From Flavobacteriales bacterium (lineage in GTDB: Bacteria > Bacteroidota > Bacteroidia > Flavobacteriales > Flavobacteriaceae): a stretch of DNA of 64,000 bases. Of the stretch, positions 25,710 to 34,025 are shown piece after piece. Made by a program: the position numbers and the translations under genes. The DNA lies in contig JAFLBS010000007.1 in NCBI GenBank assembly GCA_017303755.1, forward strand, positions 28,470 to 92,469, read 5' to 3'. Position 1 is the first letter of the stretch, and the number at the start of each line of letters is the position of its first letter. Under the pieces are notes generated by a model. The model was given only the letters and a program-made list of their open reading frames with translations, had not been told where the DNA came from and did not search any database.

Positions 25710-26990
25710 TTACTTGTTATCAATCATTTCTTCTTGTTTCTCTGAGATTGTCCTGTAGGCGTTTTCAACCATTACAATTCCATCATCCACAACAACTCCA
25801 ATAGCGAGTGCAATACCGGTTAATGACATAATATTAGATGAAATACCAAATGCTTCAAGCAATATGAAGCCAATTGCTACGGATATAGGAAGTTGAATTA
25901 AGATTATAAGGGCGCTTCTCCAATGGAACAGAAAAATTAAGATAACGAGTGAAACTGCTATCATTTCTTCTATAAGTGTTCCCTTGACAGATTCAATAGC
26001 TTTTTCGATTAACTCGCTTCTGTCATAGGAAGTTTTAAATTTCACTCCTTCGGGCAATCCTTTTTCAACTTCTTTCATCTTTGCTTTAACCGCTTTGATG
26101 ACTTTATCAGCATTTTCGCCGTAACGCATTACCACTATACCGCCTACGACTTCCCCAGTTCCGTTTTGGTCAAAAATTCCAAGGCGTAAATCTCCACCCA
26201 TTTGTACTGAACCTATGTCTTTTACCTTCACAGGGATAGAATTGTAATTTTTAATCGAAATATCCTCGACATCTTTACTGTTCTTTATGTAGCCTAAACC
26301 TCTAATGATATAAGACATATTACTCATTTCAAACTTTCGGCCGCCTACATCATTGTTATTAGCCTTAACAGCATTCATTACTTCCATCATACTGACATTA
26401 TAATACTGCATTTTTAGTGGATCTAAAACCAATTGATATTGCTTTTCAAAACCTCCGAATGAAGCAACTTCTGCTACACCGGGAACAGTTTGCAGTGCAA
26501 ATTTCACATACCAATCCTGTAAGGCACGTTGTTCCCCAAGATCCATTCCGTTAGCTTCCAAATGATACCAAAAAATATGGCCAACACCTGTACCGTCTGG
26601 TCCTAAAGATGGAACTACATTTTGAGGTAATAACCGTTGTGCATAGTTTAGTCTTTCTAAAACCCGCGTTCTTGCCCAATAAACATCAACATCATCTTCG
26701 AAAATTATGTAGACAAAACTCATCCCAAACATTGATGCTCCACGAATGTTTTTGACTTTAGGGATTCCTTGCAAGTTTGATACTAAGGGGTAGGTTACTT
26801 GTGCCTCAATAACCTGTGGGCTTCTACCCATCCACTCGGTAAATACAATAACCTGATTTTCTGATAAATCAGGGATAGCATCTATAGGATTTTGTTTCAC
26901 GCTATAGATTCCCCACACAAATAAACAAGCCGAAACCAGTAGCACAATTGCTCTGTTTCTAAGTGAGAATGTAATTAGTTTTTCTACCAT
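25710..26990 (-). CDS. cusA: CusA-type RND pump, N-terminal part
   Basis: 426 residues: helix 1 (AIVLLVSACLFVWGIYSV), the first porter loop (PIDAIPDLSENQVIVFTEWM, then GRSPQ) and helices 2-4 with the RND motif ALAIGVVVDDGIVMVENAYR carrying the proton-relay Asp pair. Translation stops after MIDNK. The next in-phase codons lead into the C-terminal frame without any loss of conserved sequence. It heads the cusA-cusC-cusB-cusB run. It might be reconstituted from two polypeptides, read through, or inactive. Confidence 0.9.
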   Translation of the reverse strand: MVEKLITFSLRNRAIVLLVSACLFVWGIYSVKQNPIDAIPDLSENQVIVFTEWMGRSPQVIEAQVTYPLVSNLQGIPKVKNIRGASMFGMSFVYIIFEDDVDVYWARTRVLERLNYAQRLLPQNVVPSLGPDGTGVGHIFWYHLEANGMDLGEQRALQDWYVKFALQTVPGVAEVASFGGFEKQYQLVLDPLKMQYYNVSMMEVMNAVKANNNDVGGRKFEMSNMSYIIRGLGYIKNSKDVEDISIKNYNSIPVKVKDIGSVQMGGDLRLGIFDQNGTGEVVGGIVVMRYGENADKVIKAVKAKMKEVEKGLPEGVKFKTSYDRSELIEKAIESVKGTLIEEMIAVSLVILIFLFHWRSALIILIQLPISVAIGFILLEAFGISSNIMSLTGIALAIGVVVDDGIVMVENAYRTISEKQEEMIDNK

Positions 26991-27082
26991 TTTTGTCTTT
27001 TTTCTTCCTTTTAAATAAAATTAATCAATTGAGTCCTTTTACATTATGATATATATCAAATATTCAAAATATAGGAGAGCAC

Positions 27083-27556
27083 TTAATTTTCCGACAAACT
27101 GTTGTTTTCATTTATTGAATTAATCCAGGTAATTATTTCCTGTTTTTGCGCCTCATTAAGTATTGCATCATGATGTAATAGCGTGTAGGAACTTAAAGGC
27201 ATATCACCCGATTTAATTTGTTTGCTTATTGCTTCTAACTCACTTTGCTGCTTTCGATTTGAATAACTGCCAAACTCATTAAAATTTAACTCTTTTTTCC
27301 CATCAGTAATATGTGTTTCTACAAACATTCTAGCTGGTTGAATGTAATCATACCAGAGATACTGGGTGTTATTACTATGGCAATCGTAACAAGATGTCTT
27401 TATTAGTTTTGAAATATTTGTTGGTGCATCGGTCGTGACCAGAAAATCATTTGTATAATCCTGCCCTGGATTTTGATTCAGGGCAGGCTGATAGAATTGT
27501 ATTGCTATCAATACCAAAAAAAGTACTATACCTACTTTCTTTAATCTTCTTTTCAT
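27083..27556 (-). CDS. membrane-anchored haem-binding domain protein (CxxCH)
   Basis: 157 residues: an N-terminal membrane anchor (VGIVLFLVLIAIQFY), then a haem-binding domain with SCYDCHSNNTQYLWY (CxxCH), the ARMFVETHITDGKKELNFNE region and a C-terminal helix. It resembles the Haem_bd family, single-haem periplasmic cytochrome-like proteins. It precedes cusA and follows the DUF3347 lipoprotein by one base. Possibly a redox partner for periplasmic Cu(I)/Cu(II) conversion; this is inference from place. Confidence 0.78.
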   Translation of the reverse strand: MKRRLKKVGIVLFLVLIAIQFYQPALNQNPGQDYTNDFLVTTDAPTNISKLIKTSCYDCHSNNTQYLWYDYIQPARMFVETHITDGKKELNFNEFGSYSNRKQQSELEAISKQIKSGDMPLSSYTLLHHDAILNEAQKQEIITWINSINENNSLSEN

Positions 27557-27557
27557 T

Positions 27558-28307
27558 TTATAACGTTTTTTTCAAACTACCACAAGTAAGCATCTTAGAG
27601 CCATAATATGGATTTTTGATTTCTTTGGATTCGCTGATCCAAATAGCGCCTTTACCGTCGTCATACATTGGACAATGGTCCTGATATAATTTTTTATTTG
27701 AACCCAAAAGTTTTATTAAATCATTGATGTCCTTACTTAGTATGGCAAAATGTTCTCTTTGATGGTCAATTTTACCTGCATTGTCGCCAATATGCTCTGC
27801 GTGTTCTTTGGCATCATCTGCAATGTCTAAGTATTCCTTTTTCTGACTCGCGTTTAAACTGGCAGTATTAATGGAATTAAACGTTTTATACAAAGTTTTA
27901 CCTGCTTTAGCTGCACCATTAGCATCATCTTTAGTTAGAGCGTTCTTGATTTTTAAATAATCATCAATAATCCCATTAGTAGAAAACGGAGTGGAAGAAG
28001 TTTGTGTAGTTTCTACCACTTTTGGTTCGACTGTTGAATTATCATTATGATCATGTGTACCATTGCTATGGTCATGAGATGGTTCTTTTTGTACAACTGG
28101 CTCTGTTAATTCCATACCACATTTTGAACAATCTTCCCCTTTTTTACCCGTAACTTCAGGATGCATTGGACAGGCGAAAAGTTGATCTTTTTGAGTATCA
28201 CTCATGTTATTTTCAGTTGATGTACTTTCAACCCCCTCTGACTTTGTAGTTTTGTTACAAGAGATTAATGTTGTAACTAATGCTATTAAAATTACTACTT
28301 TTTTCAT
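27558..28307 (-). CDS. DUF3347 lipoprotein with heavy-metal-binding domain
   Basis: 249 residues. Lipobox VTTLISC near residue 17, a Cys domain (CPMHPEVTG...CSKCGMEL, about 46-69), a His-rich linker (SHDHSNGTHDHNDN), then a four-helix DUF3347 domain with AEHIGDN, HQREHFAILSKD, DHCPMYDDGKGAIW and NPYYGSKMLTCG. The same conserved Cys/Met motifs occur in the paralogue at 32526-33398. Likely a periplasmic copper-binding protein that feeds or buffers the Cus pump (inference from context). Confidence 0.85.
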   Translation of the reverse strand: MKKVVILIALVTTLISCNKTTKSEGVESTSTENNMSDTQKDQLFACPMHPEVTGKKGEDCSKCGMELTEPVVQKEPSHDHSNGTHDHNDNSTVEPKVVETTQTSSTPFSTNGIIDDYLKIKNALTKDDANGAAKAGKTLYKTFNSINTASLNASQKKEYLDIADDAKEHAEHIGDNAGKIDHQREHFAILSKDINDLIKLLGSNKKLYQDHCPMYDDGKGAIWISESKEIKNPYYGSKMLTCGSLKKTL

Positions 28308-28342
28308 TTTTTTAAAATTTTGAAGTTATTATTAAATAATTT

Positions 28343-28813
28343 TTATTTGTAACTATGTTCTGTGCTTTGTTCGTGATAATGTTTCGTTATTTCTTTAGGA
28401 ATACGTTCTAGTTTTCTATCTTTTGAAAATATTGTTGAGATAGATTTTCCTCTTATCTTAAAAGTTACTTGAATATCGGTATACATATTTGCATTTATTT
28501 CGTTCACAATAAAAGCTTCTGCATCTATACTTGTTAATTCAACTTTCTTTGATTTTCCATCAGCAAATATTAATGAAGCTGTTCCTGTTATTTCAGTATT
28601 GCTTAATGGTTTCAATTTTTCATCAAGTATGAAAAAATATACTTTGCTATCCTTAATTAAAGTTTCGATATGATAACTTTTTACTTTTTTGATGGTTCCA
28701 TTATGAGGACCATTAGAATTGTTTCCGTTTTGTGCGAATAAATTCATTATTGGCATTATTGCAATTAATATTGCAATAATTATTTGGTTATTTCTTTTTA
28801 CAATTTCATTCAT
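28343..28813 (-). CDS. exported hypothetical protein, 156 aa
   Basis: A signal peptide (IIIAILIAIMPIMNLFAQ) is followed by a beta-rich domain (GTIKKVKSYHIETLIKDSKV, then YFFILDEKLKPLSNTEITGT) and a His-containing tail (TKHYHEQSTEHSY). The fold resembles small periplasmic immunoglobulin-like metal-binding proteins, but no family is recognised. Its position between the methyltransferase and DUF3347 genes ties it to the metal block. Confidence 0.65.
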   Translation of the reverse strand: MNEIVKRNNQIIIAILIAIMPIMNLFAQNGNNSNGPHNGTIKKVKSYHIETLIKDSKVYFFILDEKLKPLSNTEITGTASLIFADGKSKKVELTSIDAEAFIVNEINANMYTDIQVTFKIRGKSISTIFSKDRKLERIPKEITKHYHEQSTEHSYK

Positions 28814-28848
28814 TATTCATTTTTTTAGAGTTAATTTTAAGAAACTGA

Positions 28849-29505
28849 TTAATAATTAATTTTATTGGCTAAATAATAAGAATAAGTACCAATTGATGTA
28901 TTGATATGGTCTATTTCCTCTACATTTTTAAATCTTGCATCTGAAATGTATTTTATCATTAAACCATTTACATTATCATTGGTGGTTTTGAAACCGTCAA
29001 GTAATTGAACTAAGTAAAATGAGAACCGCATCCATTTTGTTTTTGCTTTACCCCAATCTCCAATAATTAGCTCACCCTCTGGTTTTAGTATCCTATTAAT
29101 TTCCAGTAAGCATTTTAATTTTGTGACACTATCTAACTGATGAAAAACAAGAGAACTATAAACCTTATCAAATGATTTATCTTCAAATGGCAACTTATTT
29201 CCATCATACAAAAAAAGCGGTGCGTGAATTCCTGCCTTATTTAATTTATACTCAGCTATTGATTTAATTTTAGGGTCAATATCAACACCTTGAACATCAC
29301 TATCAGGAAATCGTTGTTTGAGAATAATAATGTTTTGAGCTGTTCCAAACCCAAATTCTAATATTTTTTCATCCTCTTTAGGGTTAACAAAATCTACTAA
29401 CCTGTTTCTGAATTTTTTCTCAGGCATAGTTATTTTGATTGCTAAATCGTAGTAATCACTTAAAAAATCATAACCCAATGCTGGAATAAATTTTGTTGTA
29501 CTCAT
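28849..29505 (-). CDS. class I SAM-dependent methyltransferase (UbiE-like)
   Basis: 218 residues. Motif I KILEFGFGTAQNIIIL (about 48-63), acidic loop VQGVDIDPKI, and FDKVYSSLVFHQLD as motif IV, followed by LKPEGELIIGDWG. The pattern is that of Methyltransf_11/UbiE-like enzymes. It lies one base after the barrel protein gene, so it is cotranscribed with metal genes. One of three different methyltransferases in or beside the block; substrates unknown. Confidence 0.8.
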   Translation of the reverse strand: MSTTKFIPALGYDFLSDYYDLAIKITMPEKKFRNRLVDFVNPKEDEKILEFGFGTAQNIIILKQRFPDSDVQGVDIDPKIKSIAEYKLNKAGIHAPLFLYDGNKLPFEDKSFDKVYSSLVFHQLDSVTKLKCLLEINRILKPEGELIIGDWGKAKTKWMRFSFYLVQLLDGFKTTNDNVNGLMIKYISDARFKNVEEIDHINTSIGTYSYYLANKINY

Positions 29506-29506
29506 T

Positions 29507-30322
29507 TTATTTTTGTTTTTTTAAATCGAAAAAAGTATAGTACAGATTGAAATAAAATCCATTTGGAGCTGAGCGTAACATTGAACTTACTAATTCTTGA
29601 CGATATGCAAAATCCAAACGTGCTTGGCTATTAAAAATAAATTGCACAGCAGGCATCACATCCAAATAAGATTTACCATTTTCATTAATAGTTTGTCCAA
29701 CAAATTCAACCATTAAATTAATGTTTGTTTGTTTGTAATTTGTGTACTTTTTGGGGTACATCAATTTACCAAAAGAAAGTGTATAATTAGTTGCATTATC
29801 ACCAATATTATCCGGAAATGGATAACTTGGTTTGTTATCTAAAGCTTTCTCAAAACTTATTGAAGAACTTATTGCAACTTTTTTAATCAATTTTGTAGCT
29901 ATTAATCCTGTTTCAAAACCTGAATTGTGTCCTAAAATTTCAATCTGTTCTTGGTGAATATCTGCATTATTGAAACTATATCTACCATAAGCTGCTAATC
30001 GGAAATGACTATTTAAATCATCTGTAGAATAAAAACGATATTTCGTATAAAAACTACCACCTTCAGTAACTAATTGGCTATTTCTATTACTCACAAAAGC
30101 AGAAGCACGAAACATTATATTTTTATTTAATCCATATGATACTTCGGGCATAAAATGATAATTATAACCTGATTTCATTTCCTCTTTAAAAAGTGACTGC
30201 ATTACATTAACTGCCAACGAATTTGCAGGAACATTACTAGCTGGATCAGTAACTACAAATAACTCCTGGCTAAAAACATTTTGGCAACTTATTGCAATAA
30301 AAATTAAAATAATCTTTCTCAT
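29507..30322 (-). CDS. predicted outer membrane beta-barrel protein
   Basis: 271 residues with a signal peptide (IILIFIAISCQNVFSQ) and alternating amphipathic beta-strands ending in an aromatic strand (FYFNLYYTFFDLKKQK). Consistent with a small outer membrane barrel or transporter-like protein. Its start overlaps the end of the HMA protein gene by one base (TAATG). The role within the copper block is unknown; passive metal efflux or sensing are possible. Confidence 0.7.
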   Translation of the reverse strand: MRKIILIFIAISCQNVFSQELFVVTDPASNVPANSLAVNVMQSLFKEEMKSGYNYHFMPEVSYGLNKNIMFRASAFVSNRNSQLVTEGGSFYTKYRFYSTDDLNSHFRLAAYGRYSFNNADIHQEQIEILGHNSGFETGLIATKLIKKVAISSSISFEKALDNKPSYPFPDNIGDNATNYTLSFGKLMYPKKYTNYKQTNINLMVEFVGQTINENGKSYLDVMPAVQFIFNSQARLDFAYRQELVSSMLRSAPNGFYFNLYYTFFDLKKQK

Positions 30323-30819
30323 TAATTTAGAATTTTAATGTGAAAATCATCTTCATTGTTTGAAGCATACGTTTCAACATTCTTGTATGATTTGGATAAT
30401 TTTTTGAATTCCTTTTCAGTCACATAGCCTTTGTCAACTACTTGAAATTGTATTTCACTCAAGTTATTTGATTTGTCATTAACCAAAATGTAAGGGGTTT
30501 GAGTTATAGTTTCCGGTTTTGCTGTTATCACTAATGTTCCGATAAAAAAACCTGCTTTTTCTACTTTTTCCTTAAATACTTTTGGGCTTAATGCATTGCC
30601 TTCAGTCAGCGTTACCGTAAACGTATTGGTGTTTAAATCGGTTTCAACATTAACTACTTCGGGCAATGTTTTTAGCTGTTTGTTTATGGCATTCGAACAC
30701 ATAGAACAAGTTAAACCAGTAGCCCTGATTTCGGCTTTTACTATTTGGGCGTTACTCTTTATTGAGAACATCAAAACGATTGATGCTACAATTACACGCA
30801 CTTTATTTATTTTATTCAT
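30322..30819 (-). CDS. exported HMA-domain protein
   Basis: 165 residues. Signal peptide (VIVASIVLMFSIKSNA), then an HMA fold with GLTCSMCSNAINKQLKTLPE (CxxC) and a C-terminal half that looks like a second, Cys-lacking ferredoxin-like domain. It is therefore a periplasmic Cu(I) or Zn(II) carrier rather than a cytosolic chaperone. Its start lies inside the end of a possible 30-codon frame upstream. Confidence 0.8.
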   Translation of the reverse strand: MNKINKVRVIVASIVLMFSIKSNAQIVKAEIRATGLTCSMCSNAINKQLKTLPEVVNVETDLNTNTFTVTLTEGNALSPKVFKEKVEKAGFFIGTLVITAKPETITQTPYILVNDKSNNLSEIQFQVVDKGYVTEKEFKKLSKSYKNVETYASNNEDDFHIKILN

Positions 30820-30904
30820 CTGTATTTAATATTTGTTTTTTAATTGAAGATGGAACGCTTACTAAATCTCCTTTATATCTAAATAATGTTAATGGACGTT
30901 TCAT
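30812..30904 (-). CDS. possible 30-aa small protein
   Basis: ATG at 30904 begins MKRPLTLFRYKGDLVSVPSS and ten more residues; the stop overlaps the start of the HMA gene. It sits one base after the thioredoxin-like gene and fills the gap exactly, which favours a real or leader frame, but there is no homology to support it. Confidence 0.3.
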   Translation of the reverse strand: MKRPLTLFRYKGDLVSVPSSIKKQILNTDE

Positions 30905-30905
30905 T

Positions 30906-31388
30906 TTACTCTTTTATTAATTTTATTATTTCTTCTTCTGTTGGATTCTTCGCTATTAGGACACCCTCGGGATTAAATAGGTATTTTGATGGTAATTCAT
31001 CTACTCCGAAAACTAAGGCTGCATTAGCGTCAAATCCTTTAGGGTCTATCAATTGAGTGAACTTGATTTTATCCTTTTCAATTGCTTTTAGCCATTTGTT
31101 TGCATCAATGTCGATTGATATTCCAATTATTTCCATTTTATCCGGACTAACCTCATTGTGCAGTTTCACTAATTTTTTATTACCCAACCGGCAAGGCGCA
31201 CACCAAGAAGCCCAAAAATCGACAAGCACGTATTTGCCTTTAAAAGATGAGGTGTTTACATCTGTGTTACTATTACTTTTTAGTGTAATTGATGGTATTG
31301 TATCACCCACTTTAATCTGTGCTTTCATAGAAAACGTGAGGATTATAAATAGCGCAATAAAATATTTTACTTGATTTTTTATTAACAT
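30906..31388 (-). CDS. TlpA-like periplasmic thioredoxin
   Basis: 160 residues with a signal-like N-terminus (YFIALFIILTFSMKAQ) and a TlpA/AhpC-type thioredoxin fold with active site FWASWCAPCR (about residues 57-66). It probably reduces disulfides or metal-binding Cys motifs in the periplasm. A fit partner for the many Cys-rich metal proteins around it. It is the first gene after the terminator at 31413-31442. Confidence 0.85.
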   Translation of the reverse strand: MLIKNQVKYFIALFIILTFSMKAQIKVGDTIPSITLKSNSNTDVNTSSFKGKYVLVDFWASWCAPCRLGNKKLVKLHNEVSPDKMEIIGISIDIDANKWLKAIEKDKIKFTQLIDPKGFDANAALVFGVDELPSKYLFNPEGVLIAKNPTEEEIIKLIKE

Positions 31389-31412
31389 AATAGTACCATT
31401 GTTTTTTATAAA

Positions 31413-31442
31413 ACTAAGCCCTATGCCAACATAAGGCTTAGT
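31413..31442 (-). terminator. intrinsic terminator after the beta-propeller gene
   Basis: A 13-bp stem (ACTAAGCCCTATG / CATAAGGCTTAGT, one G-T pair) with loop CCAA, followed on the minus strand by TTTTATAAAAAA. It lies 11 bases after the stop at 31454 and divides the metal block into two transcripts. Confidence 0.8.
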
Positions 31443-31453
31443 CTATTAAAGTG

Positions 31454-32509
31454 TTACATTTTTATAACAATACCGTTTGGCTTTCTTCCAACGTTAATTG
31501 TTTTTGTTACTGAATGATTGGTGGTGTTGACTACAGAAACTGTATTAGCCGTTTGATTGGTTACATAAGCAGTATTACCGTCTGTTGTGAATGCTATTGC
31601 ATGTGCACCGGCACCAGTATTAAAAGAACTTCCATGCATCCACATATTCATTCCTGCATCCCAAGTCCAATAATGTACTTTTCCAGCCATTGGATCTGTA
31701 ACCCATAATTCATTTTTAGGACCGTTATATGACGCTATTCCCGGCATGAAACCTAAAGTAATTGTTTCATCTACTGAGTTTGTTGCTACATCAATTACAG
31801 AAATAGTTTGTCCGTCTTCATTGTCTACATACATTTTACCATTGCTTCCAGTCCAAGCACCAACTGGGTTATCTCCAACGGCAATAGTTGTGATTATCGC
31901 TTTGGTTGCCGTGTTTATCACTGTTATGCTATCATCATCACCATTTGCAACGTAGGCTTTTGTGCCATCTGAAGAAAATGTTAGTTCAGCTGCCATCATT
32001 CCGACATCGATTGTATTTAATAGGGCATTGGTAGTAGCATCATATACTAAGACTTTACTATTCATTTCATCCATTTGAGGCACCCAAATTTCATTTCCGT
32101 TAGGTGAATAAATAGAATTATGGTTCATTAATGGCAGGTTGATGTTCTTTACAATTGAACCATTCATAGCATCAATTACTAACAATTTTCCTGTCATCCC
32201 TGCTGTCATTAATCCTGAATGTCCTGCACTCAAATCCATTCCCGGAACACCAATAGCTAAATGATTTTGATGTGATGAAATGTGATGTGGCCACATAATC
32301 ATATCTGAACCGCTTCCCATTAATTCTATGGTTCCGGTTACTTCATTATTACTTAACTTGACTACTGAAACTGAGCCGTCTTCTCCGTTTACAATGTATG
32401 CCGCAGGATAATCGACATTTAATGTCATATCCATGTTGTCATCGTTGTTATTACAAGAGGTTAAAAATATTGCTCCAATAAATGAAGCTATCATTGATAA
32501 ATTTTTCAT
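31454..32509 (-). CDS. YncE-like beta-propeller lipoprotein
   Basis: 351 residues with a lipobox (IFLTSCNNN), then repeated blades with the YVTN-type pattern (AYVANGDDDSITVINTATKA, LLNTIDVGMMAAELTFSSDG, AYVTNQTANTVSVVNTTNHS). A Met/His-rich segment (GSDMIMWPHHISSHQNHLAI) could bind copper. It is probably a surface or periplasmic propeller; similar proteins are found in copper and nitrous oxide contexts, but its job here is unknown. Confidence 0.82.
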   Translation of the reverse strand: MKNLSMIASFIGAIFLTSCNNNDDNMDMTLNVDYPAAYIVNGEDGSVSVVKLSNNEVTGTIELMGSGSDMIMWPHHISSHQNHLAIGVPGMDLSAGHSGLMTAGMTGKLLVIDAMNGSIVKNINLPLMNHNSIYSPNGNEIWVPQMDEMNSKVLVYDATTNALLNTIDVGMMAAELTFSSDGTKAYVANGDDDSITVINTATKAIITTIAVGDNPVGAWTGSNGKMYVDNEDGQTISVIDVATNSVDETITLGFMPGIASYNGPKNELWVTDPMAGKVHYWTWDAGMNMWMHGSSFNTGAGAHAIAFTTDGNTAYVTNQTANTVSVVNTTNHSVTKTINVGRKPNGIVIKM

Positions 32510-32525
32510 TTCTATTTTTTTTAGG

Positions 32526-33398
32526 TTATTTAATAGTTTCTACTGTTTTTCCACAGTTTAACATCATTGACCCATAGTATGGGTTCTTTACTGCATTTTC
32601 TTTGCTCAACCAATTAGCGCCTTTACCATCGTTGTACATTGGACAGAATTGAAAGTAAACTGGTACTTCGTATTTTGCTGTTTTAATTAATGTGTATATG
32701 TCTTTTGACAATGAGGTAAAGTGATCACGTTGGTGTTTTACATCTTTTGTATCAGCTATGTGTTCTGCATCTTCTTTAATTGGGTTTACAACTTTCATCC
32801 AAACCATGTGCACTTCCATATCAAGCTTGTCCATTTTGACGTTATTTACAGCTGTTAAAAGTTCTTTTGAAGCTGCTGCAGCTTTTGTCCCATCAGAAGT
32901 AATCAAAGCATCTTTCAATGAGAAATAATTATCAAATACTGCTTTTAATTGATTTTCATTTTGAATTACGGCAGTAGTTGTTTGAGAATGGTTCCCGTGA
33001 TTGGAATGTCCATCGTTGCCGGCAGTAGTTGTGTTTTCTTCTTTTACTGGAACTTTTGCTACTCTATCGTATTGACAACAGCCGTGAAGATTGTTGTAAA
33101 CCTCATCAGGGGCAAGAAATTTATCACTGTCGTAGCCTGCTAACGCAATTCTTTTAAGTATTTCATCCTGATTTGTTACACTAGCATCATAAGTTAATGT
33201 TGCCATTTGGGTTTCCTGGTTCCAATCTACTTTAGCAATTTTTTTAATACTTCCTGCTTTTTCGATTGTAGTTTCGCACATTCCACAGTTACCATAGACT
33301 TTAACTGTTTCGGTTTTTGCATTTTTTATTTGTGCGTTGATAGAAGTTGATAGCAACATTAGAGCTGCTACCATTATTTTTATAAATGAGCTTTTCAT
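32526..33398 (-). CDS. exported HMA plus DUF3347 protein
   Basis: 290 residues. Signal peptide (MVAALMLLSTSINAQ), an HMA domain (VKVYGNCGMCETTIEKAGSI, CxxC), a short Cys link (LHGCCQYD), a His-rich stretch (GNDGHSNHGNHSQ) and a DUF3347 domain (AEHIADT, HQRDHFTSLSKD, FCPMYNDGKGANW, NPYYGSMMLNCG). Two metal-binding modules in one chain suggest intramolecular handover of copper in the periplasm. Paralogue of the lipoprotein at 27558-28307 with a different N-terminal module. Confidence 0.87.
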   Translation of the reverse strand: MKSSFIKIMVAALMLLSTSINAQIKNAKTETVKVYGNCGMCETTIEKAGSIKKIAKVDWNQETQMATLTYDASVTNQDEILKRIALAGYDSDKFLAPDEVYNNLHGCCQYDRVAKVPVKEENTTTAGNDGHSNHGNHSQTTTAVIQNENQLKAVFDNYFSLKDALITSDGTKAAAASKELLTAVNNVKMDKLDMEVHMVWMKVVNPIKEDAEHIADTKDVKHQRDHFTSLSKDIYTLIKTAKYEVPVYFQFCPMYNDGKGANWLSKENAVKNPYYGSMMLNCGKTVETIK

Positions 33399-33588
33399 TT
33401 TTAAATAATGTTAGTAATCAAAGTGTTTTACCTTGATTGATTGATAAAATAAATTTGAGATAATTACAGCTATAAGATAAATGATACTGCAACATGAAAA
33501 TGGTGTAGTAAAATGTTTCTAAAACTGTTGTGAATTGGATAGCAAAACGCTATGAATTTGACACACTTATGGCTGTCAAAATTTGGAT

Positions 33589-33966
33589 TTAGCTTATTTT
33601 AGGAATTAGCCAAATGAAATAAAACCCATCAGAGATTGATGGTGTTGTGTATGAAAATTTAACTTTCTCGATTGAAGAATAGCTAAACATGTAATTTTTA
33701 AAATTAATTTCAGATAAAAAGCTTACTGAAGAAGTTGGACACGTTGAAGAACAACCACATTTTGAGTGACCGCAATTGCCTTTACATCCTTTGTGGTCTT
33801 TATCTTTTGAATTTTCATCACCGCAGCAACTCTTTTTTTCTGCGTTATTGGATGAAATTTCTTTTTTGCACGAACTCTTTTCTGAACCTTTACCACAAGC
33901 CATAGCAGTATTAGGGATGAGGAACATGCCTAATAAAACTACAAGTATCATGTGGTATTTGTTCAT
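33589..33966 (-). CDS. exported Cys-rich protein, about 125 aa
   Basis: The ATG at 33966 (MNKYHMILVVLLGMFLIPNT) gives a proper signal peptide; a longer frame starts with TTG and is unlikely. The mature part is Cys/His/Lys-rich (ACGKGSEKSSCKK, SCCGDEN, GCKGNCGHSKCGCSSTC), then a short beta-like region. It has a metallothionein-like Cys density but is periplasmic. Stands alone between the DUF3347 and zinc ATPase genes, with a 190-base gap downstream (33399-33588) containing only short hairpins. Likely a metal sequestrant. Confidence 0.7.
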   Translation of the reverse strand: MNKYHMILVVLLGMFLIPNTAMACGKGSEKSSCKKEISSNNAEKKSCCGDENSKDKDHKGCKGNCGHSKCGCSSTCPTSSVSFLSEINFKNYMFSYSSIEKVKFSYTTPSISDGFYFIWLIPKIS

Positions 33967-34025
33967 ATATCTATTAAAACAGTACAAATTTAGCTAAAAA
34001 TTATTGCATTATGTTAAAATTGATG

